From assembly GCA_017744515.1 (NCBI GenBank), contig JAGIBF010000004.1:62001-126000 (forward strand): a DNA stretch of 64,000 bases, read 5' to 3'. Below the pieces are notes generated by a model. The model saw only the letters and a list, made by a program, of their open reading frames with translations, did not search any database and had not been told where the DNA came from. Of the stretch, positions 45,254 through 54,786 are shown in pieces (the first letter of the stretch is position 1; every line of letters begins with the position of its first letter). The translations under genes were made by a program, and so were the position numbers. This stretch comes from Niastella sp. GTDB taxonomy: Bacteria; Bacteroidota; Bacteroidia; Chitinophagales; Chitinophagaceae.

Positions 45254-46804
45254 TTACTTCATTGGTCTGCTGTATCCCTGCTTGCGGTATTGCTCCAGCA
45301 GTGCAGTAAGTTCTTTTACTACTTCAGGATGTTCCTTGTAAACATTGTTCTGTTCGGTTGGGTCTTTAGAGAGATCGTATAGGGTGCCGGGGGCTTCGCC
45401 GGGCTGCGGTTCTATCACTTTTGGGGTGCTGAATCCCCCTGAACCCAGTTGCGTGGTCAACTTCCAGTTGCCTTTGCGAATGGCGAAGAAGCCATCGATA
45501 GAGTGGTGGATGGTGGCTTCACGGATGGGTTTGTTGCTGGCGGGTTTTACAAAAGCATCCAGCATGTTGTAGCTGTCCTCGCCTGCATGGGCGGGTAATG
45601 GCTTGTTGACAATGGCTGCTACTGTACCCAGCAGATCGGTGGTGCACATGGTTTGGCTGGAAACAGATCCTGCAGGGATCTTAGCCGGCCAGCGGGCTAT
45701 AAAGGGAATGCGGTGGCCTGATTCATAAATATCGGCTTTACGCCCTTTGTAGATGTAGTTGGCGTGGTGTTGTGTTTTTTCAATATCCTCGGGCTTCCAG
45801 TCGGAGCCATTGTCGGAGGTAACGATGATCAGGGTATTTTCGGCAAGGCCATTCTTTTCAAGTGCTGCTACTACTTTGCCGATCATCTTATCGACTTCGG
45901 CTACATAATCACCGTATTTACCTGCTTTGGATGCTTTTTCATATTCTGCTACCGGCATCCACGGCGTGTGTGGGGCTGGCAGGGGCAGGTATAAAAAGAA
46001 GGGCGATCCTTTTTTAGCAGTACTGTGTTCGTTGATATAGGTTACCGACTTGTCGATGAAGTGGGGGAGTACCTTAAAGAAATCGAAATCTGGCGACATA
46101 TTGCCGCCGCGCCAGAACACTCCACGCTCGGATGATTTGCCAGGTGTAAAAGCAGTGGGGGCGTTTACTGTTTTGTTGTTTTCTACATAGCAGTAAGGAT
46201 TCATATCGAGCGATGCCGGGAGAATATAAGAGTAATCAAAACCGTGGTTGGCCGGTCCATCGGTGAGGGGCAATGCGTAATTGACATTGTCTGCCGTGTC
46301 GGGCGATTTACTATTGTTAAAGATCGGTCTGGAAGGATCGGTCCTTTGCCAGCCAAGGCCCAGGTGCCATTTGCCAATGCATGCGGTTTGATAGCCATTG
46401 TCTTTGAGAAACGAAGCTACCGTAACACGTCCCGGTTCGATCAACGCCGGTGAATAACCATTCAACACTCCTTTTTTAAGAGAAGACCTAAAGGCATAAC
46501 GTCCGGTGAGGATACCGTACCGTGTAGGTGTGCACACTGCTGAGTTGGAATGGGCATCGGTGAACACCACCCCTTCTTTTGCCAACTTGTCCATTACAGG
46601 TGTTGTGATCTTAGACTCTTTATTCAGGCAGGAAAGGTCGCCGTAGCCCATGTCGTCGGTGAGGATATAAATAATATTGGGTTTATCTGCGGCGGCTGTT
46701 GGTTGATGCCTTTCTTTGCGGGTGGCGGAAACGCCCAGGATACCAATGGCAACAAGCGTTACTATGCCTGCGAGGTACCGGTGTTGTGTGGCTTTGTTCA
46801 GCAT
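45254..46804 (-). CDS. Cys-type arylsulfatase
   Basis: The 516-residue enzyme has an N-terminal hydrophobic export signal and begins its sulfatase domain with PNIIYILTDDMGYGDLSC, whose Asp pair binds calcium. The formylglycine motif is CTPTR with Cys91, in SAVCTPTRYGILTGRYA. Further ligands are in IGKWHLG and IIVTSDNGSD. It removes sulfate esters, probably from glycans, in the periplasm. The Cys must be oxidised to formylglycine by a maturase that is not evident in this window; the SUMF1-like domain at 54787 lacks the needed cysteines. It sits at the edge of the PUL, on the minus strand like the LacI gene. Confidence 0.92.
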   Translation of the reverse strand: MLNKATQHRYLAGIVTLVAIGILGVSATRKERHQPTAAADKPNIIYILTDDMGYGDLSCLNKESKITTPVMDKLAKEGVVFTDAHSNSAVCTPTRYGILTGRYAFRSSLKKGVLNGYSPALIEPGRVTVASFLKDNGYQTACIGKWHLGLGWQRTDPSRPIFNNSKSPDTADNVNYALPLTDGPANHGFDYSYILPASLDMNPYCYVENNKTVNAPTAFTPGKSSERGVFWRGGNMSPDFDFFKVLPHFIDKSVTYINEHSTAKKGSPFFLYLPLPAPHTPWMPVAEYEKASKAGKYGDYVAEVDKMIGKVVAALEKNGLAENTLIIVTSDNGSDWKPEDIEKTQHHANYIYKGRKADIYESGHRIPFIARWPAKIPAGSVSSQTMCTTDLLGTVAAIVNKPLPAHAGEDSYNMLDAFVKPASNKPIREATIHHSIDGFFAIRKGNWKLTTQLGSGGFSTPKVIEPQPGEAPGTLYDLSKDPTEQNNVYKEHPEVVKELTALLEQYRKQGYSRPMK

Positions 46805-46828
46805 ATCGTAAGGTGCTAATTAACAGAA

Positions 46829-46840
46829 CTGTTTAAACAG
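46829..46840. promoter_or_regulatory. 12-bp perfect palindrome upstream of the sulfatase
   Basis: CTGTTTAAACAG lies 24 bp upstream of the sulfatase start codon. It does not match the LacI-type operator at 47945 and 50178, so if it is an operator it belongs to another regulator. Confidence 0.35.
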
Positions 46841-46913
46841 CAAGCTAAAACGTATGCGGATGCGGCTATTATCCAATACAGGCATTTGAATAAGCTATTT
46901 GAGCATATGGCGC

Positions 46914-47930
46914 CTACCGGCTCGACTTCCTTGTGACCAGTGTTGTGCGCAGTTCGAATAATTGGCGCTCGGTGGATTTGCTTTCTATCTCGTCTATCAA
47001 AACGCCCAGTGCCAGCTTGCCTACTTCGTAGCCGGGTTGCATGACGGTAGTAAGGGCAGGCTCTACCACGTTGCTCACTTTATCATTGTTGAAGCCAACT
47101 ATCTTAATATCCTCGGGAATGCGAAGTCCTTTGCGACGGATGTATTCGATGGCGGTGATGGCCGACAGGTCATTGATGAAGAATATGGCATCGGGGCGCG
47201 GCTTTGCGTTCATCACTTTGCGGATAGCGCCTATCGCATCTTCTTCAAATGATTTGCAATGAGCTATCAGTTCTTCCCGTACGGGTATTTTGTGTTTGGC
47301 CAATGCGTCGAGATAACCTTTCTTCCTGTTTTCGGATACGGACAGGTCTTTGGGGCCGCCTATATGTGCAATGCGTTTGCAGCCTTTTTTTATAAGGTGC
47401 TCTACAGCTTTTAATGCGCCTTCATATTCATTTACGATCACTTTGGTACAGTCTGCGCCGGGAATGATGCGGTCGAACATTACGACCGGCACATGTTTCT
47501 TCTGTGCTTCTTTGATGACGTTATCGCTTTTGGTCTGGAGCGAGACCGAGATGAGCAGGCCATCTATGTTGCAGGAAAGTAATTTGCGTATGCTTTTGTT
47601 TTCGAGTACTTCATTTTCGTTGCTCTGGCAGATCATCAGGTGATAGTTCTGCTCGATGGCGCAATCGGTCATGCCGCTCAATGCTTCGGAGAAATAGTTG
47701 GAGTCGATAGAGGGGACAACAACGCCAATGATGTGTGTTTGTTTCTTTACCAGGCTTTGGGCTATGAAGTTGGGTTCATACTCCATTTCCTTTGCCAGCT
47801 TCAGCACAGCCTGGCGTGTTTCGGGGTTGATGTCTGTTGCATTGCGCAGTGCGCGGGACACTGTAGATACGGAAATATTCAAGGCCCTTGCGAGGTCTTT
47901 GATCGTTGGAGGTCGTTGCATCATGCTCAA
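46914..47930 (-). CDS. LacI-family transcriptional regulator of the PUL
   Basis: The 338-residue protein has the LacI helix-turn-helix and hinge at 1-62 (TIKDLARALNISVSTVSRAL, YEPNFIAQSLVKK). A periplasmic-binding-protein-like ligand domain follows (IIGVVVPSIDSNYFSEALSG, DGLLISVSLQ, VVMFDRIIPG, RIAHIGGP). Starts at Met1, Met3 or Met4 are possible. It is divergent from the first GH127 gene. The palindrome at 47945-47964 lies 14 bp from its start and recurs upstream of susC, so it probably controls both itself and the PUL in response to a sugar released from the substrate. Confidence 0.92.
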   Translation of the reverse strand: MSMMQRPPTIKDLARALNISVSTVSRALRNATDINPETRQAVLKLAKEMEYEPNFIAQSLVKKQTHIIGVVVPSIDSNYFSEALSGMTDCAIEQNYHLMICQSNENEVLENKSIRKLLSCNIDGLLISVSLQTKSDNVIKEAQKKHVPVVMFDRIIPGADCTKVIVNEYEGALKAVEHLIKKGCKRIAHIGGPKDLSVSENRKKGYLDALAKHKIPVREELIAHCKSFEEDAIGAIRKVMNAKPRPDAIFFINDLSAITAIEYIRRKGLRIPEDIKIVGFNNDKVSNVVEPALTTVMQPGYEVGKLALGVLIDEIESKSTERQLFELRTTLVTRKSSR

Positions 47931-47944
47931 AGGTAGGGAAACCT

Positions 47945-47964
47945 TTCCGGTAACGTTGCCGGAA
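47945..47964. promoter_or_regulatory. LacI-type operator, copy 1
   Basis: TTCCGGTAACGTTGCCGGAA is a 20-bp palindrome with a single mismatched pair, centred on AACGTT as is typical for LacI-family operators. It lies between the divergent LacI and GH127 genes. Confidence 0.7.
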
Positions 47965-48036
47965 GGTAATTGCCTGGATTGGACCTTCCGTATTCAGTTT
48001 TTTCTAATTTGGATGCGTAGAATCAATCTATTTTTC

Positions 48037-50052
48037 ATGAAATCATTACTGACAATCCTTGTATCCTTACTGCTTAGTGTATCGCTTTGTGCCCATGGTA
48101 TCGACCGGGCCGATTCTGTTCCCGTTCCTTACCTGCAAAACCGTGCACCGCTGGTGCAAAAGCCTTATCTCGATCTGCCTTTCGGGGCCATTCAGCCAAG
48201 GGGATGGCTGGGAGAAACGCTGCAGCGCATGAAGAACGGCATGTGCGGTAAACTCGATTCGTTGTATCCGGCAGTGTTGGGAAAACGCAACGGCTGGCTC
48301 GGCGGCGATGGCGATGTGTGGGAGCGTGGCCCTTACTGGCTCGATGGGCTGGCGCCGCTGGCTTATATTCTTAACGATAAAGCATTGCAGCAAAAACTTC
48401 AACCGTGGATAGAATGGTCGTTGAAAAATCAAATGGCCGATGGTTATTTTGGTCCTATTCCTCCTGAAAAAGAGCCTGCACCCGAGCCCGGTCTGCAAAG
48501 GGACCGCGCGCGCGACTGGTGGCCCAAGATGGTTATGCTGAAAGTATTGCAACAATACTATACGGCAACCAAAGATAAACGCGTGATCGACCTGATGCTG
48601 AAATATGCGCGCTACCAGCTCAAAACGCTGCCTGCAACGCCGCTGGGGCATTACTCCTGGTGGGGCGCTCAACGCGGGGGCGACAACCTGCTGGTAGTAC
48701 ATTGGCTGTATAATGTTACCGGGGAGAAGTTCCTGCTGGAGCTGGCCGATATCATTCACAGGCAAAGTAACGACTGGACCAATATTTTCCTGCACAGCAA
48801 TAAGGTGTCTACCACTTTCCAGTTTCATTGCGTGAACCTGGCGCAGGGTATCAAAGAGCCGGTGATCTATTACCAGCAACAACCGCAACAGCAGTATATC
48901 GATGCTGTGAAGAAGGCTTTCAGCGATATCCGTACTTATCAGGGGTTGGCGCATGGCTTGTATGGAGGAGATGAGCTGACGCGTGGCAATGATCCCAACC
49001 TTGGTTCGGAACTGTGCTCGGCAGTGGAAATGATGTATTCGCTGGAAAATATGATGACCATTACCGGCGATGTGGCGATGATGGACCACCTGGAAAAGAT
49101 CGCTTACAATGCCCTGCCTACGCAGGTGACCGACGATTATATGGCGCGCCAGTATTACCAGCAGGCCAACCAGGTGATGGTGACGCGTACGCAGCGCAAC
49201 TTCGTGACCAATTATGATGGCACAGATCAGTGTTATGGTGTGCTTACGGGCTTTCCCTGCTGTACCACCAATATGCACCAGGGCTGGCCCAAGTTTGTAC
49301 AGAATCTTTGGCATGCCACAGCTGATAATGGTGTGGCTGCCTTGCAATATGCACCTTCCGAAGTAACGCTGCTGGTGGCTGGTGACAAGGAAGTGAAGTT
49401 TGTAGAGGAAACGGAATATCCATTCGGTAATCAGATCAAGTTCACCTATCAGTCCAAACAAAGTGTTCATTTTCCTTTCCACCTGCGTATTCCGGGCTGG
49501 TGCACGGAAGCCAATATTTACGTGAACGGGCAATTGTGGCAACGTGTAAAAGGCAACCAGGTGGTGCCTGTTGTGCGCAAGTGGACGAATAAGGATGTGC
49601 TGACGCTTGAGCTGCCCATGCAGCTTACAGCTTCACGGTTGTACAATCAATCGGCTGTGATAGAGCGCGGTCCGCTGGTGTATGCCCTGAAGATCGGGGA
49701 GAACTGGAAGAACGTAAGCAATACGGATAAGTATGGCGATTACCGGGAAGTGCGGCCCACGACTCCCTGGAATTACGGTATCACCGATGTGGCCATGAAA
49801 AGAATGGACAGTCTCTTTCATTTTAAAGTGTTGAAGCCGGTAGGCAATAATCCCTGGAACCTGGAGAATGCGCCGGTATCGCTCACCACCCGTGGTAAAC
49901 GTATACCCGAATGGCAGTTGTACAATGAAGCTGCCGGGCCTGTTCCTTACTCCGGTATCAGGTATCTCAAGAATAACCCCGATGAAGAAATTACTTTGAT
50001 CCCCTATGGATGCACTACGCTACGCATCAGTCAGTTTCCGGTAGTACAGTAG
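48037..50052 (+). CDS. GH127/DUF1680-family beta-L-arabinofuranosidase-like enzyme
   Basis: The 671-residue protein is called from the ATG at 48037, which starts a clean signal peptide (MKSLLTILVSLLLSVSLCAHG); the frame is open far upstream but only over the LacI gene. The (alpha/alpha)6 barrel carries WERGPYWLDGLAPLAYIL and the metal/catalytic residues of GH127: Glu325 and Cys327 in GSELCSAVEMMYS, and Cys408-Cys409 in GFPCCTTNMHQGWPKF. In characterised GH127 a zinc-bound cysteine is the nucleophile that cleaves terminal beta-L-arabinofuranosides. This member is longer and differs in sequence from the one at 61034, so its exact linkage may differ. It is first in the plus-strand run of the PUL. 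Confidence 0.85.
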   Translation: MKSLLTILVSLLLSVSLCAHGIDRADSVPVPYLQNRAPLVQKPYLDLPFGAIQPRGWLGETLQRMKNGMCGKLDSLYPAVLGKRNGWLGGDGDVWERGPYWLDGLAPLAYILNDKALQQKLQPWIEWSLKNQMADGYFGPIPPEKEPAPEPGLQRDRARDWWPKMVMLKVLQQYYTATKDKRVIDLMLKYARYQLKTLPATPLGHYSWWGAQRGGDNLLVVHWLYNVTGEKFLLELADIIHRQSNDWTNIFLHSNKVSTTFQFHCVNLAQGIKEPVIYYQQQPQQQYIDAVKKAFSDIRTYQGLAHGLYGGDELTRGNDPNLGSELCSAVEMMYSLENMMTITGDVAMMDHLEKIAYNALPTQVTDDYMARQYYQQANQVMVTRTQRNFVTNYDGTDQCYGVLTGFPCCTTNMHQGWPKFVQNLWHATADNGVAALQYAPSEVTLLVAGDKEVKFVEETEYPFGNQIKFTYQSKQSVHFPFHLRIPGWCTEANIYVNGQLWQRVKGNQVVPVVRKWTNKDVLTLELPMQLTASRLYNQSAVIERGPLVYALKIGENWKNVSNTDKYGDYREVRPTTPWNYGITDVAMKRMDSLFHFKVLKPVGNNPWNLENAPVSLTTRGKRIPEWQLYNEAAGPVPYSGIRYLKNNPDEEITLIPYGCTTLRISQFPVVQ

Positions 50053-50089
50053 CTGTCAGCAACACGACTGTGAAAAACCATTAGCAGCG

Positions 50090-50117
50090 GCCCTGTCCAT
50101 TATGGACGGGGCTTTTT
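50090..50117 (+). terminator. Intrinsic terminator after the first GH127 gene
   Basis: GCCCTGTCCA pairs with TGGACGGGGC around a three-to-four-nt loop (one G-T pair) and is followed by TTTTT. Confidence 0.85.
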
Positions 50118-50177
50118 CATGCCCTGCAATCCTTGTTTTTCAAAGGCTGCACGATCGTATATTTTATGCTTTGAATT

Positions 50178-50197
50178 TTCCGAGAACGTTGCCGGTC
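50178..50197. promoter_or_regulatory. LacI-type operator, copy 2
   Basis: TTCCGAGAACGTTGCCGGTC matches copy 1 at 16 of 20 positions, with the central AACGTTGCCGG identical. It lies 91 bp upstream of susC and about 25 bp upstream of its likely -33 box. Confidence 0.65.
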
Positions 50198-50221
50198 AGA
50201 AAGCGCAGAAAGTACGCCTGT

Positions 50222-50255
50222 TTTGATTTAGCTAAAATTCATAAGTCTAATTTTA
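50222..50255 (+). promoter_or_regulatory. Candidate promoter of susC
   Basis: TTTG (50222-50225) and TAATTTTA (50248-50255, seven of eight to TAnnTTTG) are separated by 22 nt, slightly longer than usual. The box is 32 nt upstream of the susC start. Confidence 0.35.
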
Positions 50256-50287
50256 GGACCTAATCTTTTCAAATCAACGAAACTGTT

Positions 50288-53200
50288 ATGGGTACATTGA
50301 TCAACAAAAAGCTGTTCATCATCGTTGCGCTGCTTGCTTGCGCAGTGAACGGTGCATGGGCACAACAACGAACCCTGAAGGGTAAGGTTCTGAACAGTAA
50401 AGACAGATCTCCGGTCGCAGGAGCTTCTGTGTACATCAAAGGTTCAAAGACCGGCTCGGCTACAGATGCCACGGGCAGCTTCTCCATCACTACTACTGAA
50501 AATGTTCGTGCACTTACCGTGTCGAGTGTTGGCTTCTCTTCGCGCGAAGTAGGAGTAGGCGCGGGCGTCGACGACATCGAGGTGCTGCTGGAGCAGGCGG
50601 CCGACCAGGGTGAGGATGTGGTAGTGGTTGGATACGTGCGCAAGAGCAAGAAAGACCTCACGGGCTCGGTAGTGCGGGTGGCTGGCGACGAGATCAGGAA
50701 CATGCCGCTGGCGAGCGCCGACCAATTGCTGCAAGGCAAGGCGGCCGGTGTGCAGATTTCCAGCCAGAGCGGCACCCCGGGCGGTGGCGTTACCGTGCGT
50801 GTGCGTGGTACTTCTTCTTTCTCGCCCAACTCACCGGCTTCACAGCCACTGTACATTGTAGATGGTGTGTTCATCAACACCACGCCGCTCGGACCTGCCG
50901 GCTATGGCACCGAGCAGCAGATTGCCAACCCGCTGGCGGATATCAATCCTGCCGATATCGAGTCGATCGACATCCTCAAGGATGCGAATGCCACTTCGAT
51001 CTACGGTTCGCGCGGCGCCAATGGTGTAGTGATCATCACTACCAAACGTGGTTCTTACAATCGTAAAACCAAGATCGGCCTGAACACTTATTATGGCACC
51101 GCCAAAGCATGGCGGCTACCTGAAGTGACCAACGGCCCTGAAACGGCCAAACTTCTCAATGAGATATGGGTAAACGATGGCAAGAACGCGGCGAACTTAC
51201 CTTATCCCAATGCAGCTAATGAACCTACCTATGACAGAATCCCAGAAATATTTCGCACCGCGGGTACTTACAACATCGACCTGAGTGCATCCGGCGGCGG
51301 CGACAAAACTTCTTTTTACATCGGCGGCGGCTACTTCAAGCAGGATGGCATCGTGCGCCCGCTTACGTTCGACCGCGCCAACTTCCGTCTCAACCTCGAT
51401 CACCAGTTGTCGCGCAATGTGCGCTTCGGTACCAGCAACACGTTCAGCCGGTCGTACCGCACGATTGTGCCCAACGACAACAGTACGGGGGTATTATTGA
51501 CCGGCCTGGGCAATGCTTCTTTATATCCGACCTATAATGCGGATGGGACTTATTATCGCGGTCCGGTGGGCAACAATGCGGTGGCCCTGATCAAGGAAAG
51601 CAGGGAAACTTCTACCAGTATCCGCGCCATCAGCAATATGTTCCTCGACTGGGAGATCATCCCGCGCCTGCAATTCAGGACAAGCTGGAGTGTGGATTTC
51701 AACGATGCGCGCAACAGGGCTTTCAGCAATACTGCATTGGTGGGGCCAGGTGGTATTACTAATGGTTACGAGAGCAGCAACCGGCAGTTCACCTGGATCA
51801 ATGAGCAAACGTTGCGTTATGGCACCAAGGTACTGGGTGGCAACCCGCTTAATATCCTGGTGGGTAACACTATTCAGAAGACGGTTACCAACTCTTTCGG
51901 TGTAGGCGCCGCCAACTATCCTAATGACGACCTCAACAACCTCAGCAGTGCGGCGCAAGCTGCCTGGTGGAGCGGCGGCAAGGTGCAGAGTGCGCTGGCT
52001 TCCTTCTTCGGCCGCTTCGATTTCACGTTGAGCAATAAATACATTTTCGATGTGAACATGCGGGGTGATGCTTCGAGCCGCTTTGGCGCCAACAACCGCT
52101 GGGGCTTCTTTCCTTCGGCAGGTTTTGCCTGGGTGATATCCAATGAAGACTTCCTGCAAAATTCCAATACGGTTTCGCGCCTGAAGTTCAAGACCAGCTA
52201 TGGTCTTACCGGTTCGCAGGAAACGATTGCCGAGTTTGCTTCCAAAGGATTGTGGGGCGGCAACGACAATTATAACCTGCAGCCCGGCACACGGCCTGTA
52301 CAACTTGCCAACCCTGACCTGAAATGGGAGCAGACCAAACAATTCAACGCCGGTGTTGAATTTGGCTTGTTCAACAACAGGCTGGAGGGTGAGATCAACT
52401 ATTATAACAAGATGACGGAGGGCGTGTTGCTCAACCAGCCGGTGCCCAATTCTACCGGTTTCAGCACCATCGCTTTCAATGGTGGGGATATGAGCAACAA
52501 GGGTATCGAGTTCACGCTCAATGCAGGTGTAATCCGCAACAGCAACTTCCGTTGGGATGTTGGTCTTAATGTGGCGCACAACAAGAATAATATCGACAAG
52601 CTGAATGCGCCTTACTTCGAACCGTTCAGCCGCAACTTCATCATTTTCCAGCAGGGCTATCCGGTGAATGGTTTCCGCCTCTGGCAGCAGGAGCGGGTAG
52701 ACCCGCAAACGGGTAATGCGGTCTATACCGACGTTGACAAGAATGGTGTGATCGACGACCGCGACCGGCTGATCCTTGGTTCCAACCAACCTGATGTGCT
52801 GGGCGGACTGAACTCTTCCATGAAGTATAAAAACTTCGACTTCTCTTTTGCTTTCAGCTTCGAATGGGGCCAGGAAGTGGTGAACTGGAATACTTTCTTC
52901 CTGATCCATGGCGGCACACGGTATAATGCGGCTACGGGCAAAGCCACGTATGGTTTTTACAAGAAGCAACTGGACCGCTGGCAAAAGCCCGGCGACATCA
53001 CCGATATCCCCAAAGTGGGTGGTACTGCTGCGGAAAGAAGCAACAACTACGGCTTGTTTACGAGCCGTGCGCTGGAAGATGGCTCGTGGACAAGGCTGCG
53101 TAATGTGACGCTTGGTTACACGCTGCCTGCAGCTATCAGCGCCAAAGCAGGCATGAGCTATGTGCGTGTATACATCATGGGTACCAACCTGTGGACGATC

Positions 53201-53326
53201 ACCGATTATTCCGGTCTCGATCCTGAAGTGAATGCCGGTGGCGGTAAGGGTACCGTAGGAGGTGTGGAAATGTTTACCGTACCTCAACCCCGCAGTTTCC
53301 AGGCTGGTATCAGTGTAACGTTCTAA
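50288..53326 (+). CDS. SusC/RagA-family TonB-linked outer membrane protein
   Basis: The 1012-residue protein has a signal peptide (ending GAWAQ), an N-terminal carboxypeptidase-like regulatory domain (KGKVLNSKDRSPVAGASVYI), and a TonB box region. The plug follows (VVVVGYVRKSKKDLTGSV, LQGKAAGVQISSQSGTPGGG, RGANGVVIITTKRG), then a 22-strand beta-barrel to the C-terminal Phe (FQAGISVTF). It imports oligosaccharides across the outer membrane with the SusD protein encoded 21 nt downstream. The upstream operator points to control by the LacI regulator. Confidence 0.96.
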   Translation: MGTLINKKLFIIVALLACAVNGAWAQQRTLKGKVLNSKDRSPVAGASVYIKGSKTGSATDATGSFSITTTENVRALTVSSVGFSSREVGVGAGVDDIEVLLEQAADQGEDVVVVGYVRKSKKDLTGSVVRVAGDEIRNMPLASADQLLQGKAAGVQISSQSGTPGGGVTVRVRGTSSFSPNSPASQPLYIVDGVFINTTPLGPAGYGTEQQIANPLADINPADIESIDILKDANATSIYGSRGANGVVIITTKRGSYNRKTKIGLNTYYGTAKAWRLPEVTNGPETAKLLNEIWVNDGKNAANLPYPNAANEPTYDRIPEIFRTAGTYNIDLSASGGGDKTSFYIGGGYFKQDGIVRPLTFDRANFRLNLDHQLSRNVRFGTSNTFSRSYRTIVPNDNSTGVLLTGLGNASLYPTYNADGTYYRGPVGNNAVALIKESRETSTSIRAISNMFLDWEIIPRLQFRTSWSVDFNDARNRAFSNTALVGPGGITNGYESSNRQFTWINEQTLRYGTKVLGGNPLNILVGNTIQKTVTNSFGVGAANYPNDDLNNLSSAAQAAWWSGGKVQSALASFFGRFDFTLSNKYIFDVNMRGDASSRFGANNRWGFFPSAGFAWVISNEDFLQNSNTVSRLKFKTSYGLTGSQETIAEFASKGLWGGNDNYNLQPGTRPVQLANPDLKWEQTKQFNAGVEFGLFNNRLEGEINYYNKMTEGVLLNQPVPNSTGFSTIAFNGGDMSNKGIEFTLNAGVIRNSNFRWDVGLNVAHNKNNIDKLNAPYFEPFSRNFIIFQQGYPVNGFRLWQQERVDPQTGNAVYTDVDKNGVIDDRDRLILGSNQPDVLGGLNSSMKYKNFDFSFAFSFEWGQEVVNWNTFFLIHGGTRYNAATGKATYGFYKKQLDRWQKPGDITDIPKVGGTAAERSNNYGLFTSRALEDGSWTRLRNVTLGYTLPAAISAKAGMSYVRVYIMGTNLWTITDYSGLDPEVNAGGGKGTVGGVEMFTVPQPRSFQAGISVTF

Positions 53327-53347
53327 TTCTATTCAAAAGCAACAATT

Positions 53348-54691
53348 ATGAAAAAGCGATTTTATATACTGATGGCGTGCTCGGTGATGGCCGGCGCCAC
53401 TTCCTGCAACAAGTTTCTCGACCTGCAACCCTCCAATGAGATTGGGGAGGCGGTTGCGCTCGATTCGGAAGAAAAGCTTCAGCGTGCGCTCAATGGTGCT
53501 TACAGCCGTATGCAGGTGAGTGAATATTACGGTTTCGAATGGACCAACGCTATCTGGCTGAGTGACGATAATGTGGTGCCTTACAGCTCCGGTACTACCG
53601 ACCTGCAATTTGACGGGTATGCTGTATTGAGCTCCAGCAATACGATCGATATCAACTGGAAAGCAATGTACCAGGTGATCAATGCGGCCAACAATGTTAT
53701 CGATGGCGCTGCTAATTTCAACGATCCTTCTTTTACGGCGGATGAAAAGAATAACATGATTGGCCAAGCGCTTTTTCTGCGTGGGCTTACTTACTTCGAC
53801 CTGGCGCGTACTTTTGGCGGTGTGCCGTTGATCCTGAAGCCTACGCGCGGCCTGCAAAGTGATTCCTACCCTGCAAAGAGTACAGCAGACCAGGTGTATG
53901 CGCAGGTGCTGACCGACCTCAATGAGGCAGAGGCCAAACTACCGGAAAGCACTTCACGTATCTATGCGACCAAAAAGGCCGCTACTGCCTTGAAGGCACG
54001 CCTCTTCCTTTACCAGAAGAAGTGGGCCGAAGCCGAGCAGGCAGCTACTACGGTGATCGCCGACAATGATTATGTGCTGGTGAAGCCTTATGAAAAGCTG
54101 ATTACCGATAAAGCTACTACCGAGTCCATTTTTGAACTGCAATACAATGGTAATGATGGTAACCCGTTGAGCGGTCTTTTCCTGCCCCAGGCATTGGGTG
54201 GTACTTACCGCATCGGACCCACGAATGGTTTTGTGACGCTGATGAATGATGCTGCTAAAAGCGGCAGCCGCAATGTGCTGATCGGCATGTCGGGCGGTCA
54301 GCCCTACGGCAACCGTTACAGAAGGGTAGGTACGGGCAGGAACGACGATAATGTGATCATCCTTCGCCTTGCCGAAATGTATTTGATCCGTGCCGAGGCA
54401 CGGGCACAGCAACCGGGTAAACTGGCTGACGGATTGGCGGATGTGAATGAAGTACGCCGCCGCGCCGATCTTACGAATGCTGCCGCCGGCACGCAAGCTG
54501 CCCTGCTGCAACTGATCGAAGATGAGCGCCGCATCGAGTTTGCCTTCGAGCCGCACCGCTGGTTCGATCTCATCCGTACCGGGCGCGCAGGCGCGGTACT
54601 TGGTGTTACCGATGCTAAGAAATATGTCTTCCCGTTGCCTGCCAATGAAGTGCTTACCAACAAGCAGCTTATTCAAAATGATGGCTACTAA
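53348..54691 (+). CDS. SusD/RagB-family glycan-binding lipoprotein
   Basis: The 447-residue lipoprotein has its lipidated Cys20 in AGATSCNKFLDLQPSNE. It is rich in TPR-like helices (EKLQRALNGAYSRMQ, NMIGQALFLRGLTYFDL) and carries the family C-terminus with LRLAEMYLIRAEAR, RRIEFAFEPHRWFDLIR and YVFPLPANEVLTN. It forms the lid of the SusC barrel and captures the glycan at the cell surface. It is slightly shorter than many family members but complete. A strong terminator follows. Confidence 0.95.
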   Translation: MKKRFYILMACSVMAGATSCNKFLDLQPSNEIGEAVALDSEEKLQRALNGAYSRMQVSEYYGFEWTNAIWLSDDNVVPYSSGTTDLQFDGYAVLSSSNTIDINWKAMYQVINAANNVIDGAANFNDPSFTADEKNNMIGQALFLRGLTYFDLARTFGGVPLILKPTRGLQSDSYPAKSTADQVYAQVLTDLNEAEAKLPESTSRIYATKKAATALKARLFLYQKKWAEAEQAATTVIADNDYVLVKPYEKLITDKATTESIFELQYNGNDGNPLSGLFLPQALGGTYRIGPTNGFVTLMNDAAKSGSRNVLIGMSGGQPYGNRYRRVGTGRNDDNVIILRLAEMYLIRAEARAQQPGKLADGLADVNEVRRRADLTNAAAGTQAALLQLIEDERRIEFAFEPHRWFDLIRTGRAGAVLGVTDAKKYVFPLPANEVLTNKQLIQNDGY

Positions 54692-54719
54692 TTCAGGTTT
54701 AATCCGTAACCTTACTTTG

Positions 54720-54751
54720 ACAAAAGATGGTCCACAAGGATCATCTTTTGT
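54720..54751 (+). terminator. Intrinsic terminator after susD
   Basis: ACAAAAGATGGTCC pairs with GGATCATCTTTTGT across a 4-nt ACAA loop, a 14-bp stem with one G-U pair, and includes its own U-rich arm. It sits between susD and the next PUL gene (start 54787), so downstream enzymes are probably expressed at a lower level or from another promoter. Confidence 0.75.
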
Positions 54752-54786
54752 TCATCAATCAAATGCAATACGAACCGCTATTACTC

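Noticed and set aside
45051..45341. 96-codon plus-strand frame near the 11-bp array
   Set aside because: Its last third lies antisense inside the sulfatase gene and it has no signal, domain or coding character.
48067..49542. 491-codon minus-strand frame opposite GH127
   Set aside because: It overlaps the GH127 catalytic region completely and has no domain motif of its own.
51521..53287. 588-codon minus-strand frame opposite susC
   Set aside because: It is the reverse frame of a high-confidence SusC gene; its length reflects codon bias of the true strand.
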